From contig JAFBJZ010000918.1 in assembly GCA_016785225.1 (NCBI GenBank), forward strand, positions 496,001 to 560,000: 64,000 nucleotides of DNA, in the 5' to 3' direction. The position numbers and the translations under genes are program-made. This stretch comes from Psettodes erumei. Taxonomy: Eukaryota > Chordata > Actinopteri > Pleuronectiformes > Psettodidae. This document shows, in pieces, positions 12,861 to 23,869 of this stretch. Under the pieces are notes generated by a model. That model was not told where the DNA came from. It saw nothing but the letters and a program-made list of their open reading frames with translations, and did no database searches. Position 1 is the first letter of the stretch, and each line of letters opens with the position of its first letter.

Positions 12861-12866
12861 AATAAA
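12861..12866 (+). terminator. Poly(A) signal AATAAA, likely lbx1
   Basis: Canonical hexamer about 950 bases after the lbx1 stop, followed by T-rich and GT-containing sequence. It implies a 3' UTR close to 1 kb. An earlier, weaker site is possible. Confidence 0.6.
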
Positions 12867-13469
12867 ATGGCTTTTCTGAATATTTCTTTTATGTTGTAAT
12901 TCTTGAATAATATCGGGGGGCTTATTATGGATATAATAGATTGTTTTTTTTCACTATTGCAGACAAAAATCATTTCGTAGACTCGCTCTCGTTGCCAAAT
13001 CCGGGCGTGTAAGCCTATCAAAAGCGGCCTATTTAGAGTTATTATACTGAACTATTTTGTCCCTTTGTGTCCTTTTCTACTAGGATGCTCTAAACATTTT
13101 GTGGCCGGGAATCTCACATCCCCTTTCACATCCTAAATGCGTATCGTGGCTTCTTGACCCTGAGACGTGTTTCTCCATTCGTGGCAAAAATTTATGTGAG
13201 AAACACAAATCTGGTGCCGGGGGGAAAAAGACGAGGATGCCACAAAAACACAAAGTTTTGGGCCAGTTTCTCCGAGCCTTTATAGGCCTTTTTTGTTCTG
13301 CGGGACTGGGCCGTAATTTTGAGCGTAAAGCATGAAAAGTGGGGACAAATGAGCAGCGTTCCCTGATGGGACGAGCCACAAAGGAGCAGGGCCGGTCCCC
13401 CGCAGGCAGCAATACTGAGACAAGTGTGTCCCACCGCACAAAAAGGACGCAAACGTTTGGAGGCCATAT

Positions 13470-13830
13470 GGTTTTTGAAATTTCCTCACAATTTCAGACA
13501 ATTTGATGGATTGAGTTAACCCTCCTTTTAAACAGTTTAACTGGGTGCGAACAAAGGCCATATAGACTCTCCCTTCATGAGGGCATCTGCGGCTATTAAT
13601 GTCTGGCCCTTTTCTTTGCCTGGCGTTTTGAACAAGTCAATGAATTACAATGAAACTGCCCTTTTTTTGTGAGCCGCTTGTCTTTCTCCGCTTTTTAGCC
13701 GTGGAATAATATGTTTGACTTCTGTCCAAGAACGTTTTCTAAACAAGAAATGGATTTTGTTGAAAGTGTTTTAATGTTAAGTAGGGAGCCATAAAGAGTT
13801 GAGACTGTGACATTTATGCCAAAGTCTGGT
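13470..13830. promoter_or_regulatory. Candidate downstream enhancer of lbx1
   Basis: Non-repetitive, compositionally balanced block about 1.6-1.9 kb after lbx1. It contains GGCTATTAATGTC (about 13591), AATGAATTACAATG (about 13639), GTGGAATAATATG (about 13700) and GGGAGCCATAAAG (about 13784). It has no open frame of note. Its texture resembles deeply conserved vertebrate non-coding elements; the link to lbx1 is by position only. Confidence 0.33.
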
Positions 13831-14509
13831 TAGGGAGCTCTTTTGTTTGTTTTCTTCTCATCTTTTTTTCTTCTCCTGCCTCTTTATTTCTTTTGTCTTT
13901 AAGGAGTTTAATGAAGCTGAAAACATGGTGATGTGAGAAAGAGAGAGTGTCCAGAAGAGGAGCTCAAAAGGCTAGCTCCCGTTTAACCCTCTTTGTTAAG
14001 GGAAATGATAAGTAGAGCTGTCTTCTTGTGAGTTGTTTTAAAATGTTTACTTTTTGTTTTTTTCTGGGTTTTTTTTCTTCAGAAGGACTTGAAATAATCC
14101 AGACCAATAAGCACTTAATGTGTTGGAAGTGTGTACAGACTTCTAACACATTATATGCATGATACATATATTTCTTAAGTATTTAGAACATACTAATAGT
14201 TATAACTACATCTCCTCCATGGGTATCTTAAGTGGAGGATTTTTAACAATACAGTATATCAACTGTAATAATATAAATATGTTTTCATATAGGAGAACAT
14301 AGAATAAATGCTGTACAGTATCTGCTTACAATTACATTAAGATTCACTCTGTTATAAAACAAATTCAATGTTTATATACTGGTTATAAATGCAAAATATC
14401 TCATTTACTGAAAATTAGTTAATGGTAATCAAAGGTAACCCTTTATTCTAAAGATACCACCAGAGAAAAAGAAAAAAGTGTATATTACATATTACAACAC
14501 AGGGGTATT

Positions 14510-14521
14510 TGTGTGTGTGTG

Positions 14522-14590
<69 letters not shown>
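14510..14590. repeat. GT microsatellite, about 80 bp
   Basis: GT run with a single TTT interruption near 14536. It is the longest GT tract in the window. Confidence 0.97.
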
Positions 14591-14591
<1 letters not shown>

Positions 14592-15329
14592 TTCTGCAGC
14601 TTATTCTGAATCAAGCATATTTATGAAGGGAGAGAGTGTTAAGGCAGGCTAAGTTTATGGATTTCACTTGCTTATTTTATGAGGGCTTGTCAGGCGGGCC
14701 CAGCGATAAGTAATACTACAGTCTGAGGGACCACTTCGTAGTAATTAATCTGGAGGTCTTAAGTGTATTTCAGTATTTCACTTCAAGATGGAAAAAATCA
14801 CTACTTCAATCGTCCGGAAAATTGAAGTTTGATGCATGAGTCCCTACTGAAACAATAGTACAGCCCTCTCTTTTCATCTCTTCCCCTCCCCTTTTTATAC
14901 TCTCTCTCTCTGTCTCTCTCTTGTATTATTTGCACCTTGTGGAAAACAGTCTCAGGTGCAATGAGTAAATTAATATTGCAGACAGTGTTTGGGTAACAGT
15001 ATTTAAGCATTTCAATGAATTAAAATGTAACATTTACAGAAAAAAGAAAAACAATGTATGTCTATAGGCCTATGAAGTCCATCATTTTTATCATTATCAT
15101 CATGAATAATAATATTATTATTAGTATTAATAAAATTATAGAATAATATAAAAAAAGGGGATCTGTAAATGACTTTATATTTGCCTGGAGTTAAATCACT
15201 CTATATATCTAAATAGAGCTGAATTGTAGAGTTTTAATCATAGCCTTCCTGTGGAGCCAGTTAATACTTCAAACTTCAATTTTACGGGCGATTGAACTAA
15301 GCATGTTCCTGACAGAATTGATGTATGTA

Positions 15330-15440
15330 TTAATTTCCTTTAACTGTTGATTAATTAGGCTGCGCTGAAGGCTCAAATGGAACGGTTTGTTCGGAAATTT
15401 GCATATTAATCAAATTCTAGTTGATCATTCAAATAATCCA
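15330..15440. promoter_or_regulatory. Candidate enhancer with octamer and paired homeodomain sites
   Basis: Within about 100 bases this block holds TTAATTA at 15351-15357, a POU octamer ATTTGCAT at 15397-15404, an overlapping ATATTAATCAAAT, and TTGATCATTCAAATAATCC. The cluster of developmental factor sites in non-repetitive sequence suggests an enhancer, possibly for lbx1. Confidence 0.35.
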
Positions 15441-16537
15441 GGCTGCGTGATTTTTTTGGGGATGGAGCTTGAAAAGCAGGAAAATCAGTAAGTACATAAA
15501 CACTAACTTGCTCCTCTTGTTTTGTTGCAACAAATGCACTGATAGATTAACATGATTACAACCTAAAGAAAACCTATGTGCCCGTGTGTCATAAAGAAAG
15601 AAGTGTGAGTGAGAGTAGAGACAGAAGGAGATGCAGATTGGCAAATGTTTTTTTTAAATATATTTTTTGTAAAAACGTAATCACAGACTGCCACCTAGTT
15701 GATGAGTTAATCTGCCACAGTGTTACAACCTCTCTTGCAGGAATTGGCTTCGGTTCACAGGTGGCTGGAGTTTGTGGGATGATAAATATGACACAGAGGT
15801 GGCACAATGAAAAGAAGAATGTTAAAACAGCTTCCAACTCTCAGAAAACACAGTCTTCATCTATATCTATATATATACAAAATATGAACTGTGCAGACTA
15901 TTCTGTCTAAAAATGAATTATTTAATGAGTTACTAAATGATTCTTGCAATATTTGTTATGGCCCTTCCTTTACTGGTTCAGGTCTCAACCAAATATGATG
16001 AGCTCAGTATTTTCCAGCATGGGTATTAATCAGGATTATAAATAATTTCCTCAAATTAAAAAAATAAGTGCCAGTCATTAGCAACACATAAATAACATGT
16101 CAGATAGAAAATATTATGGATAAATGTTGACATAGATAAGACACAAAGAAAGCAAAAATTATTGTAATTATGATTTTAGATAGTAATTTACCAGATAAAA
16201 ATGATGGAAGCCTTAATTTCACAGAACAAAACACTTAAAGTGAACAGATAAATGAATAAATAATGTGAAATGAACATAAGGTGTCCCTGATGTTCGTGGC
16301 AGTCATCTAGAAGCACACCCAGATCTGATGGATTCATCCTTTAAATCGGGTGTCAGACCAAAACGTACTTGTTATGAAAATCTGTCAATGTTCAGACTGT
16401 GACATGCAATGAAAAACAAGAGGTGAGTTGGGGGGGGGGTTATTTGTAGCTGCAAACTGAGAAGAGAGGCAAACAGAGACACCTGCTGGTGTTTACTTGA
16501 CAGTGAACTCCACTACAGTGAGTGGTTAATCAGCCAT

Positions 16538-16538
<1 letters not shown>

Positions 16539-16586
<48 letters not shown>
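16539..16586. repeat. GT microsatellite
   Basis: An almost perfect run of GT units ending in GTGCGT, about 1 kb upstream of cenpk. Confidence 0.97.
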
Positions 16587-16588
<2 letters not shown>

Positions 16589-17419
16589 ATCATATCAATA
16601 AACATACAAACATATCAATCAAGATAATAAGGAGTTTGCACAAACTACAATGAAAGAAAATCAGGCCTCAGTGTGTGACATACTGACAAATTTAGCTGCC
16701 TCCATGGTAAGTTTTTTTCCTCCAAGAGAATTAAATTAGAGTTTTTTTCTGAAAATCTGCAAAATTCCCTACAATTAAGTTTGGGTAAGAGCTCACTTCT
16801 TATGTCACTATAGAGGCTGTAGTAGACAGGGTTTCTCTTTCTCTTTCTGTGTCTTACCAGAATTATTAGAGAGACAATACCACCATATTCATATTCATAA
16901 TAGTTAATACTTATCTTGTGTTGGTTTTCACTCTATGTAATACTGCATTTCAGCACATTCTCAGCAACATCTTCTGAACACATCCACAGTGTCAGCATAT
17001 TTCAAGTCTATTCATATTATTTTGTGTGTCCTATCTCACAGTGGTGCTTAAAATACTGAATGTGTATTGATCTTTTTTATTTATCCAGAAGAAATGCCTC
17101 AGATTTCTCCATTACATGGAAAAGTCATATCATCAAAACCTGACTGACTTCAGTAAAATGCAGAATGTCCCCTTATATTATACTATTGGATTATTATTGC
17201 TGATGCAAAACATTTTGTTGTTGTAGCTGATTGAGGATGAGTTCATTTTACCTCTGGTTCTGTACATGTTGGATCGTCAACGCTGTGAGAAGATAATCAT
17301 ATGGATGGTACATCTTCATCTTTAAAGAAGTCTACCTAACGAGTATGTAAAGGGGATAAATGTATATGTATCTTCTGTATCTCTGTTAAGATACCGCAGG
17401 TTACTTGCGCAGTGCTGCG

Positions 17420-17545
17420 CAGCATCAGCGCTCCTCAACACTTCGCGCCGTCGCACGTCGTACGTCATCAATGTTGGCGGTATTTTGAAAAGGAGGCGCC
17501 TGTTGTTATCAGGAAGAAAAAGTTGGAAAGAACATTTTATAAATT
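17420..17545 (+). promoter_or_regulatory. cenpk promoter region with CDE/CHR-like element
   Basis: A short CpG-rich region lies directly upstream of the cenpk start. It includes GGCGG at 17476-17480 followed three bases later by TTTGAA at 17484-17489. This matches the CDE and CHR sequences through which E2F/DREAM-type complexes time G2/M genes, although the usual spacing is four bases. A TACGTCAT CRE-like half site sits at 17461-17468. There is no TATA box. Late-cell-cycle control is expected for a kinetochore gene, so motif and gene identity agree. Confidence 0.5.
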
Positions 17546-20500
17546 ATGGTAAGACTGCACGTCCATGGAATGATTCTCGTGGTTCAGAAATGCACATATT
17601 AACGTGGAGTGTTATATTTTCTTATTTATTACAGAGAATATCGGTCCCGCTAACGTAAACTTAAAGACTTTCATTTCTCAACCATGAGCCAAAATTACCG
17701 GCAGCTAAAAACAGCTAACCTATGCACTGCGTCAAATTTGCCCGCGCTTTACTCATTTATCCGAATCCAAATCTCGATCTTTTGACTTGTTGTGTGTTCC
17801 GTGTTGAGGCTGAGGTGAAACCGGGCGGCCAGGCTGCAGCAGAGCTGTCGGAGGCTGCACAGTTCGAGCTGCTGGAACAGTGTGAGGATCAGTTTGCTCA
17901 GCTGGAAAAGGTAAACACGACGTTTTAACCCGAAGATTCAGTCTAACTTCAAGCAGTGATTGCATGTGCGCGGGAGGTACAAACTGTGCGTCTCCGTGTT
18001 GCAGCTCCAGAAAGAGATCATACTGTGTGAACCAGATTTCTATGGGAATCAACAAGAGCAGGTGAGACGAGTTTACACGTTCATTTATGAACTTTTCATT
18101 TTCTCTGCAGCATCCTCTCATGTCACTGCTAACACTTAAATTCTTTCTTCTTTTTTTTTTACATTCCCCAAACATTTTCTGAATAAATTATCTTGTCTGT
18201 ATAATGTCAGATAGTAGCGGTTGTTAAAATTTACCACAGTCCAAGCAGATATTTTCCATTGTCTTTTTTTTATTCCACCCAAAGTCAAAAGACTGCCAGT
18301 CTTTACATTATCATCTTTACATTACCAGTTACATTACCAACAGGAGATTTTCATTGGATCACGAGTCACAATGTCCATCCCCATGATGATATATTATTTT
18401 ATTGTTTATTACCTTAGTGGTTGTACAATATAGCTGATACCTATATTTAGAGAGCAGGGCAACCAATGGCTGATGTATAGTACCCAATACTGTGTTGATA
18501 TTTTTAGTTTTTGCATCTGATTTTGCTGACTGCAATTTGCTATGATGACTTACCCACACACACACACACACACAGATGGAAAGCTGTAAACTTACAAAGG
18601 GTTGGCAGTTCAGCAAATTACTCTTCAGTCATAAAATTTGACATTTGTGGAGGCAAATAAGTCCATAACTACTCAATAATTTAATATAAATGTGTTACCC
18701 TTGTATGTTTCTTGCACTGTGTGTATTCACCTCACCAGTCGGTAAATCAGCTGATAGCAACGGAAGCTGAACTAAAGCAGTGGCTGACAGTGGAGCCGAA
18801 ATGTAAGTCCTCCATCCAACACTGTAATGTCATTTAAGTGTTTACAACTGAAGTATGAATATCACAAATCAGTGTCACGGTTACGTCCCAGTTGATCTGG
18901 TGCTTCAGACATTACAGTTTCATCAAGATTTCATTTCACCGTTTGTTTCTGTATCACACAGTGTTTTCCGTCTTTCTAATCAAATTGAGACTCTAATGGT
19001 CAAATTTAGTGTATCCCATGTTTGATATGACAATCTGACTTTTTCTGAAATGCATTAACTCATTTTGCACCGTTCAGTGCTGGCATCAAATTCTGAAGTT
19101 TTACTTCATGCTGGAAAAGAGGAGGTATGTTTATGCGCAAACTGCAACACCGAGTAATATGTTTCACTAAAATGCCAAATTGAATGCATTGCTGGAGTTG
19201 CGTAATCCATTTCTCTCGCTTTGTTTACTACAGATGCTCAAGCTGCGTTCTGAACTGGAGATGATTGTTTCCTGCTATGAAGCAAAGAGAGACAAACTGA
19301 GAGAAACTAAAGAACTGTGCGTAATCTTTTAGTTATACCGCTGGCATTTCATAACTTACTGCCCCGGGTCTGAACACATTTCAGAAGCGAATGCCGAGGC
19401 CTTTCAGAGACTTTCCATCCGCCATGCTCTGTGTATTGCTCTGAAGGTTTCTTGTTGGTGCTTTTTAGCGAACAGAAGTGGCTGGAACAGAAGAAACAGG
19501 TGCTGATAGCTGCCGGTGATCGTATTAAGAAACTTCAGATGGAAAAGGACAGCGGACAGCACAGGTGAGTGCGACGGCAAAGTCACGCTCAACCAGACGG
19601 GTCCGAGTCATGAGGCGCATCTCCTCCAGAGGCAGCAAAGCACGGGAAGAGTAACAGAAATGCGGAAAGCGGGAAAGCAGGCAAAAATAAGGAAATTCTG
19701 AATGTCGTTTGTGTTAACATGCATTCCACAGTTTGCTGCAGGACACCAAGGAAAAAATCCAGAAAATGAAAGTTTACCAGGAGAGACTGATGGAGGCTCT
19801 GGGGGATGTCCTGGAGCAGCATTTTCCTCTCCCTCTGAATCAATCCAGTACAAACAGGAAGAAGAAGGTGCAGGGACCTGTGTTGTACTTGATGACTGTT
19901 TTTGCTTTTGCAGCTTATTTACACGTAAACCTGTGCTGTTGCTGCTCCAGCATTACTGACCATCATTGGTTTTCACCTTCAGAACACGGAACTCGACGTG
20001 CACGAAAACTTGGTCTCGCTCAATGAAATGCTGGAGGTGAGTTCTCACACAGTACACAGTCAGCGTTGACGTCAAAGTAATTTGCTTGAAAGTCTAATAT
20101 GTAGCTTTGTTAATCCTAACAGGGTTTAGCTGTCTGCGATGAAGGATTCTATCAAGACGTTCTCAGAGGTTGTTTTTGACAACAAAACAGAAATTTGACA
20201 CAAGTGCAAATTCACACTAATTCTTTAAGGCAACTAATTCTGACTTTTTGTTATCCTGACAGGATAAGAGTGAATGGTTAAAGGCCCCAATTCCAGCACA
20301 TAAAAAAATCTGCCACTTACACCTGTTTGATCCCCAGTTGTGCTGAGAATTTTAATATTGTTATTATATTTTTACTTATTACCAATTTACAGTAGAGGTG
20401 AATGGGATGTGTTTTGTTTGTGTCGTTCACAACAAAACAAGGACATATGAAAATGCCATGAACAGCATCCGTGCCACCCGGAATAAAACACAGGTGCTCT

Positions 20501-20900
20501 TCCTGTTAAAACAGTCCAGAAATGCCCAGTCCGGTCCACAAGTATGTTGTGGAGGAGCTCCAACCTGTGTTTTTGTTGGTTACTGCAGCAGACTAACTGT
20601 TAACATTTGCTGGAAAGACATACAGTCATCATCCCCTGATCTCTCCTCTCAGTCCACTGTGTATTACCAAATAAGTTCTGTTCTTACACTGCTGCCACAG
20701 ATGTGCGTAAACCCAGTCTACCTCTGTCTTCTGTACCCCTGCAGGTGCTCATGAACAAGACCCTGAACACACCACACGATCCGTATGTGATGATGGACGA
20801 CACGTTCTGGCCACCGTACGTAGAGATGCTTCTCCGCTATGGGATTGCAGTGAGGCACCCAGAGAATAACTTCAAGATCCGCCTGGAAACCTTCTTTTAA
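17546..20900 (+). CDS. cenpk: Centromere protein K (inner kinetochore, CCAN subunit)
   Basis: CENP-K belongs to the CENP-H/I/K(/M) group of the constitutive centromere-associated network, which helps connect CENP-A chromatin to the outer kinetochore. Coding exons are 17546-17548, 17809-17910, 18005-18061, 18739-18802, 19078-19124, 19234-19316, 19469-19564, 19732-19867, 19983-20036 and 20745-20900. All junctions are in phase and give 265 residues, against about 269 in human CENP-K. The middle is a charged coiled coil (GKEE, then KLRSELEM, then EQKWLEQKKQ). The family signatures LEQHFPLP, NLVSLNEMLE and the C-terminal FWPPYVEMLLRYGIAVRHPE are recognisable. The start codon is inferred as the last three bases of exon 1, giving M-AEVKPGG; an unspliced alternative starts at 17722. 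The final frame ends LETFF. Poly(A) signal at 21528. Confidence 0.92.
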
Positions 20901-21527
20901 GGCACGAGCATTAGCCAACTTAAGCACCACTTATCTTCCAGTGTTTCTTATTCCAGACTCCTTGTAAAGATTGCTGTCCTAAACTGATATGAAGACTAAA
21001 TTTACCTAGAATGCAATAAGGGAAGTGATATGTCCATGGTTAAGTGCATTACAAAATTAGTATTGTATAAGTTCCCCTTTTAGTCTTTACTTAAGTATAG
21101 TATTTTTTTAAGGTTAAGGGCTGTTTTGAATTTACAGAGTAACCATGCATATCCTCTTAAAAACTCTGAGAACATCTAAATTTAAGTTATGAAAGTATTC
21201 AAATCTATTCATAAAATATGTATATATATATATTACCCCTTTCCTCACGGCACTGGAATGACTTTGTACTTCATGTAAAGTTAAAACGCTTGAAAATTTG
21301 CTCTTGACTACATATACTTTGACTCTGTTTTCATAACTGTGCCTGGTTTAATCAGTAATGAGCAATGTACAGTATTTTAGTATTTATCTGTGTTCCTTTT
21401 TTTTGGTAAATTCAGTTTTGTCAAAAGTTCATTTAAAGTTGATTTTCTGAGGCATTTAGATATCTATAAACCTGTATAAATGTACATTTTATTCATTTGT
21501 TTGTATATATTTTCTTGTTCTTGTCCA

Positions 21528-21533
21528 ATAAAC
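21528..21533 (+). terminator. Poly(A) signal AATAAA of cenpk
   Basis: Canonical hexamer about 630 bases after the cenpk stop codon, followed by TG-rich sequence. The smap1 coding start is only about 400 bases further on, so the two genes are tightly packed. Confidence 0.7.
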
Positions 21534-21699
21534 TTGAGCACTGTAGCTGTGGTGATATATTGCGTTAAGGATGAAAAAACAACGATATTGTCGTTAATAA
21601 TGTATGAAACCAGTAGGCATATTTTCAATGAAAACTATCACTGGGAAGTGACGGTAAACATTTAGCGCAGATGAGGAATTTTTGATGAAAATGTAAAAC

Positions 21700-21890
21700 T
21701 GAATTCATAGGAAAACGTTGTGCGTCAAGTGACGTCAGAACTACTGTCCAATCCAGGGCGAGCGCCGCGTCAGTTCTAGAATTCCTGTGGGCGGAGGAAG
21801 GGATTCCGGTTCCGGGTGTTTTCATATCCCTCTCGGAGGCGTCCATCTCTCTGATTATGGTCTTTTACCAGAAACGTCTTTCGACTAACG
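21700..21890 (+). promoter_or_regulatory. smap1 promoter with CRE, CCAAT and ETS-type sites
   Basis: A perfect CRE palindrome TGACGTCA lies at 21730-21737, a CCAAT box at 21748-21752, and two directly adjacent ETS-type TTCCGG sites at 21804-21809 and 21810-21815. This is a TATA-less housekeeping-type promoter. The coding start follows at 21942. Confidence 0.65.
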
Positions 21891-21941
21891 ACTGATTAAA
21901 TTAGAGTTCTTTTAATTAAGAGTCCAACAGAAGCAGCGAAC

Positions 21942-23827
21942 ATGACGACTCGCTCGGAGAGGGAGAAGGCCCAGAAACTGAACGAGCAGCACCAGGCCAT
22001 CCTGTCCAAAATGCTGAGAGAGGAAGACAACAAGTACTGTGCCGACTGCGAGGCGAAAGGTGCGACGTCCACATTGTCGATCATCGTCTTTTTTTTTTTT
22101 TTTACTCCAAAAACTTCACGGTTTCACTCGGAATCCGTCTCTAACGGCGAGGGACGAAACGGCATCTGCGTTGGTTAGCCTCGCTAAGCTAACTCGCTAG
22201 TGTGCAGCTGGCTCAGGCTAGTCAGCTGACACCTCTCTCCCTTAAGCTAAACTAAGTGGCTAACCAGCGAGCTAACTTCTGTAAACCCGCATAAGCTCCC
22301 CTCCGCTGTCGCTCCGTCTGCGTCGGCCCTCGGCTGTTCCGGGCGTTGAACATGCGGCGGCGGGTCCTCTCGACAAACCGGAGGCTCGCTTTCGTGTTCG
22401 CTCACTGACAAAGAATGCAGAGCCACTTCGCGGCGCTTTTTAAGTCACCACAGGATCGTGCGTGTTCATGTTTTACTCCAGGCGTCTCTCCATTTCCAAC
22501 TCACTTACTGCCGTTTTTTTCCCCTGCTTCATCAGGTCCAAGATGGGCATCCTGGAATCTGGGAGTATTTATCTGCATCCGATGTGCTGGCATCCACAGG
22601 AACCTGGGAGTACATATATCCAGGGTGAAATCAGTCAACCTGGACCAATGGACTTCAGACCAAATCCAGGTACTGTTATCTTGCTGTTATCAACATACTT
22701 GGTTGCGGTTTTGTTGATTCAGTTATACAAGATGGTGGTTTATCTTTTCGATGTGCCGCTTTTTCCAACCAGAATCCTAATTGAGCATAAGTAAATGAGA
22801 GATTACTGTGAAATCCTTGTTTTAAAAAGGGAATTATAAAATTGACTCCCTTTTTACTGCATACCTTTTTAACTTGTGTGCATCTGACCTGCGATAATGG
22901 CCAGTCTTTCCTTTTCAATGCCTCAAAAGCTGCAACAATGTCGAAAAATTTCCATTTTCCATCCGTTCGCCCATTAATTTAGCGTTGACCCTCAGTAAAG
23001 TTGGTGGACTTGCCAGAGACTACATTTTCCTCCCCAGTGAGGACCGCGCTGCAAGAAACGCTGTTCTTACCTACATTTCTCTTCGTGCTACTTGACAGCC
23101 CGTCAAGCCGCCGCATCATGTCATTTGGAAGTTACCATAATGACTGGTTTTCATCTTGCAGATGACCAATAATGTGAGGAGCCACGTCATAATTACAACT
23201 GTGAAACACTTTTTTGAAAGCTTCTATATAAATCCAGCTTTTAATACAGAAGTGACGCACGTATCGGTGCCCCACGCTGTGTCCATCGCGACTTCCTTTC
23301 CCCACCGTGGTGTCGTATCTGGACGCAGTGTAATCAGACCATAGCTGCGTCCTTCTTTTCCAATTGAAAACGCCTTTTTGCTGCTACAGCGAGGCGAATG
23401 TGGCGGAAACGTTGCTCCCCCCTTTACGCATTTCACTTTCTGTCCCCTAACTGTAACCCCTGTGTGTCTCCTGTTTTCAGAGTATACAGGATATGGGTAA
23501 CACCAAGGCCCGGCAGCTTTATGAAGCCAACCTTCCAGATAGCTTCAGAAGACCTCAAACAGACCAGTATCCTTCACTCTGAGCTGATGCACTGTCCAAA
23601 GTTGTTCCCCTCAGTCTGTATGTCGCCTTAACTCTGACCTCAGAGCAGTGGAATTCTTCATCAGGGATAAATATGAGAAGAAGAAATACTACAGCAAGAA
23701 TGTGACCAATGGGAGCAGTGTATGTACTGATGGAAACATCACCAGTTTTAACACAAAGTGGATTCAGCTGCCTGTCGTCGTCCGGTTGTTTTACTTGTAC
23801 TCATGCCCATGGTTCACGTTGTGGTTT

Positions 23828-23869
<42 letters not shown>

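Larger units (their letters stand above)
13831..17400. other. Intergenic DNA between lbx1 and cenpk
   Basis: No exons or RNA genes were recognised. The interval contains two long GT microsatellites and one enhancer-like block, listed separately. The remainder is AT-rich unique-looking sequence; a small polypyrimidine patch lies at about 14865-14925 and an ATA-rich patch at about 15088-15150. Confidence 0.65.

Noticed and set aside
17722..17928. cenpk starting at ATG 17722 without the first intron
   Set aside because: The leader does not look like CENP-K, and an in-phase donor/acceptor pair gives a better start at 17546; kept only as an alternative.
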